The notes: generated by a model from the sequence alone, not told the origin. DNA of 25,164 nucleotides from CAYUUW01 sp964448005 (GCA_964448005.1 CAYUUW010000016.1:1-25164), one strand, 5' to 3'. Counted from the stretch's first letter, positions 12,277 through 20,220 are shown. Numbers and translations are program-made.

Positions 12277-13998
12277 ATGAGCTTCCACCCCGTCCCTGAC
12301 CTTTCCGGCCCCTCCGATCTGCTTCTGATCAATTCGGATTTTTCCAAGAACGAGCTGGGAGTAGCTTCGTTGCCGGAGAACCATTTGGGCCTGAACCGGC
12401 TGGCGGGCTATTTGGACGAGAAGGGCTGGAGCTGCGCCGTGCTGGAGACGACCGGCCGGCCGTACGGAGAGCGAGGGCCGGAGGAGCTGGGCGAATGGCT
12501 GAAAGAAAAGGCTGCGGATTTCAGGGTGCTGGGCTTCCATCTCAATTCCTGGAACGTGAACCATGTGCTGCGGACGATCCGGACTGCTTTCGATCACATA
12601 AAACACAAGCCCATTCTCTTCGGCGGCGCGCTGGCCAATTCCGAGCCCAAGCGGACCCTGGAGCTCTTCGCCCAATCCGGCCTGGAGCGGATCGGCGTGG
12701 TGCAGGGGCTGGGCGAAAAGATCTGCGACCTGATCCTGCAGGCGCCCAGCCTGCTGGCCGTGGAGGGCCTGTGGGCCTACGAAAAGGGCGAGAGGCGGGA
12801 CGGGCAAAAGGTGGCGCTGACGCAGGAGGAGTTTGAGGCCACCCCGTTTTTGAGCCTGAAGCACAACAGCTTCTATCAGCACTATTACAAGCCCATGCTC
12901 GAGAGCCGGAGCCTAAACGGCCAATCGATGGAGACGGTGTTCGGCTCCCAGGGAATGGATGTGAACCGGGGCTGCCCCTTCAGCTGCACCTATTGTTCCG
13001 TGCCGCAGTACGAGCGCAAGCTGATCACCTATTCGCCCAAGCGCGTGGCGGACGAGCTGGAGCATTTGGCTAGGGAGGGCGGCTTTTTCATGTTCACCTT
13101 CACCTACTCCAACATCATGTTCTACACCCCGGAATGGATCCGGGAGTTCTGCGCGGAGCTGATCGGGCGAGGAATGAACGAGTACCTGAACTGGAACGCC
13201 TACCATCACCCCAGCATCATTGCCCAGTTGCCCGCCAGCGATTACGCGCTGATGAAGGAGGCCGGATCGGACACGGTGGTTTTTGGCGTGCAGAGCTTCG
13301 AGGACAGCGTGCTCAAGGCCTTCCTGCGCCCCCGCAATACGCCCGAGCTGACGAAGATCATCCGCGAAAAGGCCCGCGAGGGCGGGCAGGAAATGAGCGT
13401 GGACTACATCACCGGCGTGCCCGGCGAGAGCCTGGACGTGGTCGAGGAGGCGTTCCGCTACTTCAGCGAAAACGACATCGAGTGCCGCAACTACCAGCTC
13501 AAGTTCTATCCCAACACGCGCCTGCCCCTGATGAGGCTGGATCTTTCCCAGCACGACCTGGTACCCATCACCGGCGAGCTGGCCCCCGAGCTGAGCGCCT
13601 ACGCCGTGGTGCCCAAGCATCCGAATCCAAAGGCGGCCCAGCTGGACGGATTCATCCGCAAATCAAATACGGAAGTGCTGAAAAAACGTCCCGTGAGATT
13701 GGGCAAATACATCATCGATACGCCCGAAAACGCCAAACGCCTGTACGAGGAAACGATTCCGCAGAATCCAAAGATCCCCGAGAAAGTGAAGATCGCCATG
13801 CGCGTGGCCCTAAAGGCCATGATGGAAGGCGACCAGACCCGACGCTACGAGGAGCAGTTCGATCCGGCCCAAATGATGAAGCGGCTGGTGATGGCGGGCC
13901 CGGATGCGCCGCCGATGGTGAAGGCCATGCAGGAGAAGCTGAAGAACGAGCTGGGAGAAGAGAGGTTCCAGGCGCTGCGGAGGAAGTATGCAGCCTAG
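12277..13998 (+). CDS. B12-binding-domain radical SAM protein of unknown substrate
   Basis: The 573-residue protein starts with a Rossmann-like region of about 180 residues (DLLLINSDFSKNELG, LGLNRLAGYLDEKGW, VLGFHLNSWNVNHVLRTIR, PILFGGALANSEP). This is typical of cobalamin-binding domains, though the DXHXXG motif is not evident. The radical SAM cluster CX3CX2C follows as GCPFSCTYC, with Cys233, Cys237 and Cys240. The barrel contains FGVQSFEDSVLKAFLRP and VDYITGVPGESLDVVEEAFRYF, as in MiaB/BchE-like enzymes. The helical C-terminal 120 residues are unassigned. It resembles methyltransferases or cyclases of class B, but the substrate cannot be read from sequence. The TTG at 12238 lies within the promoter, so 12277 is preferred. 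The gene stands alone. Confidence 0.85.
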   Translation: MSFHPVPDLSGPSDLLLINSDFSKNELGVASLPENHLGLNRLAGYLDEKGWSCAVLETTGRPYGERGPEELGEWLKEKAADFRVLGFHLNSWNVNHVLRTIRTAFDHIKHKPILFGGALANSEPKRTLELFAQSGLERIGVVQGLGEKICDLILQAPSLLAVEGLWAYEKGERRDGQKVALTQEEFEATPFLSLKHNSFYQHYYKPMLESRSLNGQSMETVFGSQGMDVNRGCPFSCTYCSVPQYERKLITYSPKRVADELEHLAREGGFFMFTFTYSNIMFYTPEWIREFCAELIGRGMNEYLNWNAYHHPSIIAQLPASDYALMKEAGSDTVVFGVQSFEDSVLKAFLRPRNTPELTKIIREKAREGGQEMSVDYITGVPGESLDVVEEAFRYFSENDIECRNYQLKFYPNTRLPLMRLDLSQHDLVPITGELAPELSAYAVVPKHPNPKAAQLDGFIRKSNTEVLKKRPVRLGKYIIDTPENAKRLYEETIPQNPKIPEKVKIAMRVALKAMMEGDQTRRYEEQFDPAQMMKRLVMAGPDAPPMVKAMQEKLKNELGEERFQALRRKYAA

Positions 13999-13999
13999 A

Positions 14000-14321
14000 T
14001 CAGGCGATAGATCCAGCCTTTTGAGGCAGGATGAAAAGGGGCAAAGAATTTCTCCCTGGTCACCGTCGTCCAAGGAGCAATGTGACATTTTCCCCCAGCC
14101 CTAGTCGCGATCCAGATCCGAAACGAGAATAGAAATCGCCTCCTCAAGGGCTTCCTTCGGCAAAGGTGCTCGCTCCGGCCCATCCAGATTGTCCTGATGG
14201 CGTCCGACCGAACCTCCTTGGCAGCCTTTCGGGCTCAAGGCAGGGCGGACCCTGGGTTGACAATTGGATTGGCGGCTGTAGAATTCTAGCCTTGGCAGCC
14301 CTCCACCCTCCACCCCATTTC
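14000..14321. other. intergenic stretch with one doubtful minus-strand ORF
   Basis: This gap separates the radical SAM gene from the effector-like block. A minus-strand ORF at 14313-14101 encodes 70 residues whose last 35 (GRHQDNLDGPERAPLPKEALE and onward to SDLDRD) look protein-like, while its first half looks random. It could be the remnant 3' end of a lost gene. It overlaps the promoter at 14257-14284. No terminator, RNA gene or repeat is visible here. Confidence 0.3.
14257..14284 (+). promoter_or_regulatory. strong promoter of the effector-like operon
   Basis: A perfect TTGACA (14257-14262), a 16-base spacer and TAGAAT (14279-14284) give one of the best promoter matches in the window. 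Transcription would begin near 14291, about 30 bases before the ATG at 14322. Confidence 0.65.
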
Positions 14322-15320
14322 ATGCCCTCCCCTGAAAGACCTTCAGGATGCCATCCTGAACGCTGGAACAGCATTCTGCAAATCGCCGGGCTTGTCGATA
14401 AGTTTGGCCAACCTTTAAGCCAGGCGGCCGACACGGCTTCAGGCGGGCGGCGAAAGCTCGCCATTGTCCTAGAGGATCAAAGCCATGGCTTCCGGGCGGC
14501 CTTGAGGAACCCAGGCTTTTCCGACGAAGAGGCTTTGCAGAGGCAGCCCTTGGTCACCGTCAGGTATGGGGATTATCCGAATGCGACAGAGGGCGGAGAC
14601 AGCCTCTTGAAGCAATCGCCAACCGACGCCCAAAAAACGGTCCGCGTTTTCGAGGTGTTTTCCGCCCGTCGAGAAATCGACGGACTGCTTGGCGAAAGCC
14701 TCGTCGTTCAGGCGCGCTATTTGCCGATGATGGAAAGCTACCATCGTGGCGAAAGGGTCGCCAGAGCAGACTGGAATTTTATCGAAGCAACACCCTTCAG
14801 CAATGAATCCCTCCAGTTTAGGCCCGAAAGATGGGCAAGCCACAAGGTCTGCTTCAATGCTGCGCCGCAGGTCGGATGGCCCGAGTTGGCCCAAACGGAA
14901 GGCTTGCATGAAGCCAAAAAAATCATCGAACAGGACACCGCCGACGAAAGGGGGATAGGAGGAACCAACGACAAGCTTTTGTTTGGGATTTTCGGCGGCA
15001 AGGCTCGTTTTGTAGGGGGCCGCGCTCCTGGGGGACGCGAACCCAAGGGCTTCTCTTTTGCCCCCAGCTGGACACCAAGGGGGCTGTGGGAAGGCGATTT
15101 TTTGGATGAAAGGCCGAACCTGCTCATTTTGCCCTATCAGCAAGGCGGAGGCTGCGCCTTCATGTCCAAGGCTCTGCCCCAGGAATTGAAGCTTGCGGAT
15201 GCGGCAGGAAGAGAATCCCGAATTTACATGCTCGAACGGCGGCTTGGCCCTTATTTTGCAGAAACGGAAGTGCTGCAGTACCAGAGGAACTGGACGGTAG
15301 CTGTGAGCTGCCATGGCTAA
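14322..15320 (+). CDS. unknown 332-residue protein, first gene of the effector-like operon
   Basis: I do not recognise the family. The protein has no signal peptide or membrane segment. It is rich in Gly, Arg and aromatic residues, with segments RRKLAIVLEDQSHGFRAAL, MMESYHRGERVARADWNFIEATPF and RPNLLILPYQQGGGCAFM. The ATG at 14322 follows a strong promoter by about 38 bases; 52 more codons upstream would cross that promoter. An opposing ORF (14469-15641) overlaps it, but codon usage and the promoter favour this strand. It ends 31 bases before the hydrolase-amidase gene and is probably cotranscribed. By position it could be an adaptor, a chaperone or a second effector; none is shown by sequence. 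Confidence 0.65.
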   Translation: MPSPERPSGCHPERWNSILQIAGLVDKFGQPLSQAADTASGGRRKLAIVLEDQSHGFRAALRNPGFSDEEALQRQPLVTVRYGDYPNATEGGDSLLKQSPTDAQKTVRVFEVFSARREIDGLLGESLVVQARYLPMMESYHRGERVARADWNFIEATPFSNESLQFRPERWASHKVCFNAAPQVGWPELAQTEGLHEAKKIIEQDTADERGIGGTNDKLLFGIFGGKARFVGGRAPGGREPKGFSFAPSWTPRGLWEGDFLDERPNLLILPYQQGGGCAFMSKALPQELKLADAAGRESRIYMLERRLGPYFAETEVLQYQRNWTVAVSCHG

Positions 15321-15351
15321 GCGTTTTTTTACTTTTTGAGCCCCTCCAAAA

Positions 15352-17814
15352 ATGCATTCGGGCCTGTGCGAAAACCAAAGGCATGAATTCTCCGGCCCAT
15401 CCGATCGATCGCATCTTATAGAGAAGGCGAGAGAAAGCGTGGCGTTCATTCTTGTGCCCGATTTCGGCTCGTCCGTACTAAAGCTTCCTGGAGGAAAGCA
15501 GTGGGATTCGGATTCCGCGGCCAGCCTGGAAGCCCTGAAGAAGGAGGATTTGGATTCGGGGAAGGCGGCCGAGCTGCGCACGGAGCTGGATGGAGGGCTT
15601 TCAGCCGAACGCATCGGGCGGGGGTGGGCAGGGGTTTCCATGGAAAGCTACGGCGGCCTGATGGCCGATTTGGAAGAGCGAAACATGGGAACCGCCTATG
15701 CCGTGGGCTATGATTTTAGGCAGCCAGGCCAAGTGAGCGAAGGCCAAGTGCTGGAGGGGATCCAAAAAATTCTAGACGGAGAGGCCAAAAATGCCGATAG
15801 GGTTGTCTTGGTGACCCATGGAACAGGGGGCCTGCTGGTCCGCTCGCTTTTGAAGCAAGGGAAGCTGAAGGAAGGAGAGGCGAAGAAGGGAGGCATCTCT
15901 GGAGTGGTCCATATTGCCCAGCCGGTTCTGGGCACTCCAGAACTGGCAAGAAGGATGCTGAAGCCTCACCCGATGGATGGGGACGGCCTGTTGGGCGGCT
16001 TGGCCCAAAGCCCGGAAGAAGCCCAGACCCTGTTGGCAGAGGTGCCTGGAGCTTTTCTGCTGCTTCCTCCGACGGATGAGGAGGGGCAGTGGCACATTCC
16101 TTCCAGCGGACCGGAAGGAGGGCTGACCACCAAGGCTTTCCAGCTGCCTTCTCCTGGATTGGATGCCGAAACGGCGGCAACATTTCGGGCGGGGCACAAG
16201 CAGGCGCTGGATTTTCTAGGGCCTCTGGGCACGGGAACCTTTCATTCAAAAACAGTTTCCATTTACATGGACGGCGTATCGACGGAGCAAACGCCTCATT
16301 TCGATGAGCCTCTCAAGCCTTCCCACCATCCGCCTCATCATCACGGCGAGCCCGAAGAAGACGAATACGGAAATCCCATTCATCACCATGCGGGGCGCTT
16401 CACCGAGCTATCCAGCGGCGGGCACCTTGAAATTCCCCCCGAAGACCGGCCCGATCGCTGGAATTTGCGGATCGACCGATTCGCCGATGGCGACGGCTTG
16501 GTTCCCGCGGAAAGCGCCATGGCCCTCTTCCCCGGGGAGAGCCACAGCCTGGAGGACCTGAAGCATCCTGAGGCAGCGAAACAGGCAATCCGCCAGATCC
16601 GGGTGCGGGGAGTGGAGCACGATGACTGCTCCCACCCGGACGTGATTGGAGCCGTCCGGCGAAGCCTAGGCACCCTGCTGCACAAGCCGATTGACCAAAA
16701 GAACAGCCCTGGAAATATCGATTTCAGCTTTCTGGAGACCGAAACCTTCACCCGGAAAGTGATGGAAGCGCCGGTGGCAAAAGCCCCCTCCATCCTCACC
16801 CGCGCCGATCTTTCGCATTTTGGGCTTCGGGGAGCGCGCCATATGCCGGAAGACCTGATTCAAAGGCACCTCCGATTCGCTACCATTCAAACCCTTCCCG
16901 ACATCATAGAAGTCGTGGAGGCGCCGATCGTCTCCAGCCTGCCCCCCATTATTGCGCCGGAATGGCTGATGAATTACGAGAAGCTGGAAAAGGATCCTGA
17001 AGGCTGGTTCTTTGATCGGTGCGCCGAGTACGGAATCGGCATCGTGGATGTGCGGGGCGATCCGGACAGGATCCAGGAATACGACCCTCAGACCTACGGC
17101 TATTCCAATCTGGAGCGAGGCGCCAGGGAAATGGGCTACAGGAATGGAGTAAGAAAAAGTCCGCGCGATCTTCTGGGCATCACCAATGTTGTTGTGCACA
17201 TCACCGCCACGCCAAAGACCGCAGGAGCCAAAGGGGCTGTAGGCATCCCTGTCCACGTTGTGGTCCAGGGGGACGGCACCGTGATTCTCTCCCATCATTT
17301 TGAGGACTACATGGCCGGAGGGGATGGCTCCAATGCATACTCCGTGCAGGTGGAGATCAATGGCGACAAGGAGAACATCTACGACCCGAAGCAGATCATT
17401 GCCGCCAGGCTCTTCATGACCTATTTCTATTTCTGGCGAAAGAAGCTGCTGGCGGAAAGGGGCATAGTGAACGCTCCCCCCACGACTGTGGGGGGACACG
17501 GCATGTACGTTACCCAAAAGCTCCACGACCCTGGCGCGCTCATTTGGAAAGAGGTGGGCCATTGGGGCATCGACAACTTGGGCTACACGCTAGACCCCGA
17601 AATAGGAGGAAGAGGAACCCCTCAATACCTTGCTCAAAATGGAGGCAAAGCCCCTCACGGCTATTACGATCCAAATTGGGATCCAACGGCTGAATATCCT
17701 TCAAATACAGTTAAAAGGGCATTGAGAGAAGGCAAATGGGACCGCGTTCATCCAACAGGGATTTATCCGTACACCCCCCTTCCTGATAAGGATAAGTGGA
17801 CGGGCTCATTTTAA
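15352..17814 (+). CDS. LCAT-like alpha/beta hydrolase fused to a zinc N-acetylmuramoyl-L-alanine-amidase-like domain
   Basis: The 820-residue protein joins two envelope-directed domains and has no signal peptide. Residues about 28-440 follow the LCAT/phospholipase order: ILVPDFGSSVL (oxyanion loop), GYDFRQPG, VTHGTGGLLVRSLL (nucleophile elbow), GDGLVP with Asp381, and GVEHDD with His423. The elbow has Thr158 where serine is expected. A His-rich insert covers about 325-347. Residues about 570-780 resemble Amidase_2: VVVHITATP (His616), VQVEING (Glu668), GGHGMYVTQKLHDPGALIW (His716, Asp726). The ten-residue gap between His716 and Asp726 equals that of AmpD's ligands, so a zinc site is intact. 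No Shine-Dalgarno sequence precedes the ATG. A minus-strand lipoprotein gene converges on it. A secreted antibacterial effector is the best inference. Confidence 0.82.
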   Translation: MHSGLCENQRHEFSGPSDRSHLIEKARESVAFILVPDFGSSVLKLPGGKQWDSDSAASLEALKKEDLDSGKAAELRTELDGGLSAERIGRGWAGVSMESYGGLMADLEERNMGTAYAVGYDFRQPGQVSEGQVLEGIQKILDGEAKNADRVVLVTHGTGGLLVRSLLKQGKLKEGEAKKGGISGVVHIAQPVLGTPELARRMLKPHPMDGDGLLGGLAQSPEEAQTLLAEVPGAFLLLPPTDEEGQWHIPSSGPEGGLTTKAFQLPSPGLDAETAATFRAGHKQALDFLGPLGTGTFHSKTVSIYMDGVSTEQTPHFDEPLKPSHHPPHHHGEPEEDEYGNPIHHHAGRFTELSSGGHLEIPPEDRPDRWNLRIDRFADGDGLVPAESAMALFPGESHSLEDLKHPEAAKQAIRQIRVRGVEHDDCSHPDVIGAVRRSLGTLLHKPIDQKNSPGNIDFSFLETETFTRKVMEAPVAKAPSILTRADLSHFGLRGARHMPEDLIQRHLRFATIQTLPDIIEVVEAPIVSSLPPIIAPEWLMNYEKLEKDPEGWFFDRCAEYGIGIVDVRGDPDRIQEYDPQTYGYSNLERGAREMGYRNGVRKSPRDLLGITNVVVHITATPKTAGAKGAVGIPVHVVVQGDGTVILSHHFEDYMAGGDGSNAYSVQVEINGDKENIYDPKQIIAARLFMTYFYFWRKKLLAERGIVNAPPTTVGGHGMYVTQKLHDPGALIWKEVGHWGIDNLGYTLDPEIGGRGTPQYLAQNGGKAPHGYYDPNWDPTAEYPSNTVKRALREGKWDRVHPTGIYPYTPLPDKDKWTGSF

Positions 17815-17836
17815 GTCGTCCAAAAAGCCTTTTTTT

Positions 17837-18604
17837 CTATTCTTTCGGGATGCTTTTGGCTGGAGTGTAGTAATAGTCGCCTAGCGACAGCCTTCTTCGG
17901 TTGTCTTCAGCGATCCTGGCCAAAACATCCTCTAGCCGGTCGCAGGCTCCTTCGGACCCGTTTTCCACCTCCATTTGAGCCCTTTGGAGATCAACGGCGA
18001 GCTCTCTTTGGAGAGAGGCCAAAGGATAGCAGCCCTCGTCGGACTGGCAATCCGGGGCGGGCCCGAAGAGCTCTGGATTCAGCAGCGGAAGGCAATACGG
18101 GTCACCTGGCCTTATTTTATATTCCTGGTCATCCAGGCAAATACTTCCCGACCCCTCGCCGGTAACGTTGTTATTAAACACGTGGAGTTCCGCATCTTCG
18201 CCCAGCCCAAACACATAAGCCTCTCCCCGTCGACCCTCAATCTCCAGCGGCCCCTGAGAGGATTCGAGACCTTCAATTTCGGCTAGCTCATTGGAGCAAA
18301 GAGTCTGGTAAGCGGGGAGCAGGGTTTGATTGAAGCCGAGGCGCAGCGCAGCATGCGTTCCATGCTTTTCGACCCTGAACTCGAAATACTGCATTTGCAG
18401 GGCAGATAGCCTGGCTTTGACTTCCGCAGCAGTCAGGTAGTCTGCTTCCGATTCATTTTTCCTTTCGGCGGGAGGACTGGCTTCGGCTTGGCCGGCCGGA
18501 TCCACGGGCGACTGAGGGGCTGCTTCTGGCTTGGGGCAGCCGGCTAGGGCCAGGACCGCGGCAAGGGCAGAGGCGCAGCCTGTGATCGAATCTCTTGGCT
18601 TCAT
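17837..18604 (-). CDS. lipoprotein, candidate immunity protein
   Basis: The 255-residue product has a signal peptide ending in the lipobox LALAGC with Cys23, followed by a Pro/Ala/Glu-rich linker to about residue 55 and a folded domain. The mature domain contains several cysteines (TLCSNE, SICLDD, PYCLP, PDCQSDEGCYP, GACDRL), suggesting disulfides and therefore an extracytoplasmic location. No named family is recognised. It is the second gene of a minus-strand pair, 23 bases after the 18628-19230 gene, and its end faces the hydrolase-amidase gene 22 bases away. Immunity proteins to amidase effectors are often periplasmic lipoproteins, so this role is plausible but unproven. An ordinary structural lipoprotein is the alternative. 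Confidence 0.8.
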   Translation of the reverse strand: MKPRDSITGCASALAAVLALAGCPKPEAAPQSPVDPAGQAEASPPAERKNESEADYLTAAEVKARLSALQMQYFEFRVEKHGTHAALRLGFNQTLLPAYQTLCSNELAEIEGLESSQGPLEIEGRRGEAYVFGLGEDAELHVFNNNVTGEGSGSICLDDQEYKIRPGDPYCLPLLNPELFGPAPDCQSDEGCYPLASLQRELAVDLQRAQMEVENGSEGACDRLEDVLARIAEDNRRRLSLGDYYYTPAKSIPKE

Positions 18605-18627
18605 GGCTTTAGAATGAGTGGATATTC

Positions 18628-19230
18628 CTACTCGGAAATCTGGGGCTGGGCTTGAATCTTAAGGGTTTTTGACACCCATTCTCCGTCTTCAAAAAATTCC
18701 AATAGGCAATCGCCGGGCTGCGCTATTCCGTCAATGTAGGCCCTTCCGTCTGAGCTGCTGAGGCCCTCCCGAACCTGGCCGTCGGGCAAAGTGATTTTAT
18801 ACTCAACGCCCGAGAGAGGATTTCCCTCTGCATCCAGCCATGTGAATTCAACCCAGTGACTCAGAATGGGCTCCGGAGGCCTAGGCGGTACTCTTTTGGG
18901 AATCTTAACTTGGCCAACGGTGTGGGAAGGAAATTCAAGCTTGAAAAAGCGCGTACCGGTAGCAAGAGTGCCCGAAAACCTGTCGCGCCCTGCGTGAGCC
19001 AGGGACTTTCGGCCCAAGCTCAGTCCAGCCCTTCCGCCCTCAGCTCCATTCAGAATGCGAGTCAATTCCCAGCCGTCAACAAGCTCCCAAGGCTGGGGGG
19101 GCTGGTAGCTGGGTTTGCAGAACAGCAAGTATAAGCCACTTCGCAAGAGGATAACTTCGTTTCTGGCTTCGGATTGGGCATGGGAAAGAGCGCGTTGACA
19201 GTCAGCTAGCCTTGAGGAGGGAGAGGACAT
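18628..19230 (-). CDS. protein with a C-terminal spike-associated-type beta domain (effector-module partner)
   Basis: The 200-residue protein ends in HWVEFTWLDAEGNPLSGVEYKITLPDGQVREGLSSSDGRAYIDGI (split here as residues about 134-178). This is the pattern of small carboxypeptidase-regulatory-like beta domains that, from memory, are common in proteins beside VgrG, PAAR or LysM genes of type VI secretion loci, especially in Myxococcota and Proteobacteria. The N-terminal 125 residues are unassigned, with a proline-rich hinge (KRVPPRPPEPI). There is no signal peptide. It is first in a minus-strand pair with the lipoprotein. A palindrome and -35 box lie just upstream. No VgrG, Hcp, sheath or ClpV gene is in the window, so the link to a secretion system is inference. 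Confidence 0.62.
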   Translation of the reverse strand: MSSPSSRLADCQRALSHAQSEARNEVILLRSGLYLLFCKPSYQPPQPWELVDGWELTRILNGAEGGRAGLSLGRKSLAHAGRDRFSGTLATGTRFFKLEFPSHTVGQVKIPKRVPPRPPEPILSHWVEFTWLDAEGNPLSGVEYKITLPDGQVREGLSSSDGRAYIDGIAQPGDCLLEFFEDGEWVSKTLKIQAQPQISE

Positions 19231-19244
19231 AGGATGAATTGATG

Positions 19245-19283
19245 GAGGATTGCAATCCTCTCATAAGTTATGACTCCTGTCAA
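19245..19283 (-). promoter_or_regulatory. promoter with palindromic operator-like site
   Basis: On the minus strand a perfect TTGACA (19283-19278) lies 17 bases before GAGGAT (19260-19255). That poor -10 is part of the perfect 16-base palindrome GAGGATTGCAATCCTC (19245-19260). The palindrome ends 15 bases before the ATG at 19230. A regulated promoter is suggested. Confidence 0.45.
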
Positions 19284-19453
19284 TTTTAATCTTGCTTTCC
19301 CATAAAAACATGTCAGAATGCCTTCAGCTCTCCGGCTAAGGCCCAAGGGCCCATGCTCCGACCACCAAGAGCGCGGGCCCAAGCGGCACGCTCTTTCCAC
19401 AACCACAGCGAAAAGACCCGGGCGTTCCCCGGGACAGACAAGGCAGAGAAACC

Positions 19454-20188
19454 ATGACCATTTCACGATTCCGGCCCCTGCTTCTCGGCACCTTCATCTT
19501 CGCCCTCCTGGCGAACAGCGCCTGCTTCGATGAACCCCCCCAGAACAGCGGTGCCAGCACCGCCGACAGCGATTCCACCGGCGAGACCGAGGCCGGGATG
19601 GCCAACGACACCGAGACCGGCGACTCCGCGGCCGGAGACGGCGACGGGGACACCTGCCCCGACGGGACGCAGGGCTGCCCCTGCTACGGCAACGGGTCCT
19701 GCGATGCGGAGCTCGAGTGCGTCGCGGGCCTCTGCGAAGAGGCCCCGGGCGACGGGGACGGCGATGGCGATCCACTGTCGCCAAACCCGTTCACTCTCGA
19801 ATCCTGGGCCCTGCCCACCTTCGGCTCGTGCACCGTCGACGATGAGCAGCCCCACCACTACAACTGTTCTACTGGGGGAACAACTGGATACGTGCACATC
19901 CTACTCATTGCCCCCCTGGATACTCCGCACTTGGAGCCCAATGCCTGTGGCTTCGAAGTGGCCATCATTGAAGGCAATCCATCCATGGCGACCACAGCCT
20001 TCACCATGTCCTGCGGGATGTGGCCCGGACCCGAAGGAGTAGGGGATGTCCTTGCGTGCCAGCCACCTCCTCCTTATATCGGAGTCAGCTTCGGCCAGGG
20101 CGCGGGCACCCTGGAAGTGCGGGGAGCCTGCGTCTTTCCCGGGCATGAGCCGATCGTGCTTCCGCCCCTGATCGCCAAGGTCTGGTGA
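19454..20188 (+). CDS. Cys-rich GDGDGD-type lipoprotein resembling Nannocystis-group proteins
   Basis: The 244-residue product has a signal peptide (RFRPLLLGTFIFALLANSAC) with a probable, atypical lipobox at Cys24. A long acidic Ser/Thr/Gly/Asp linker follows, containing GDGDGD twice. Between the repeats lies a Cys-rich segment, CPDGTQGCPCYGNGSCDAELECVAGLCEE. The C-terminal domain of about 130 residues carries further cysteines and no recognised family. This layout is a hallmark of the many surface lipoproteins of Nannocystis/Plesiocystis-type Myxococcota. The linker probably crosses the surface layer and may bind calcium. The gene stands alone between the effector-like block and the VirD4-like gene. 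Transfer from Myxococcota, or a myxobacterial relative as host genome, would explain it. Confidence 0.82.
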   Translation: MTISRFRPLLLGTFIFALLANSACFDEPPQNSGASTADSDSTGETEAGMANDTETGDSAAGDGDGDTCPDGTQGCPCYGNGSCDAELECVAGLCEEAPGDGDGDGDPLSPNPFTLESWALPTFGSCTVDDEQPHHYNCSTGGTTGYVHILLIAPLDTPHLEPNACGFEVAIIEGNPSMATTAFTMSCGMWPGPEGVGDVLACQPPPPYIGVSFGQGAGTLEVRGACVFPGHEPIVLPPLIAKVW

Positions 20189-20220
20189 AGCCAAGAGCCA
20201 CGGACGTCCGCAAGCCCTCC

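Noticed and set aside
14469..15641. 390-codon minus-strand ORF opposite the unknown 332-residue protein
   Set aside because: Ser/Pro/Arg-rich composition, it runs into the hydrolase gene, and the plus strand has a strong promoter and better codon pattern. Not fully excluded.
17815..17836. Bidirectional terminator between the hydrolase-amidase and lipoprotein genes
   Set aside because: AAAAAGCCTTTTTTT can form only a very weak A-T hairpin; not strong enough to call.
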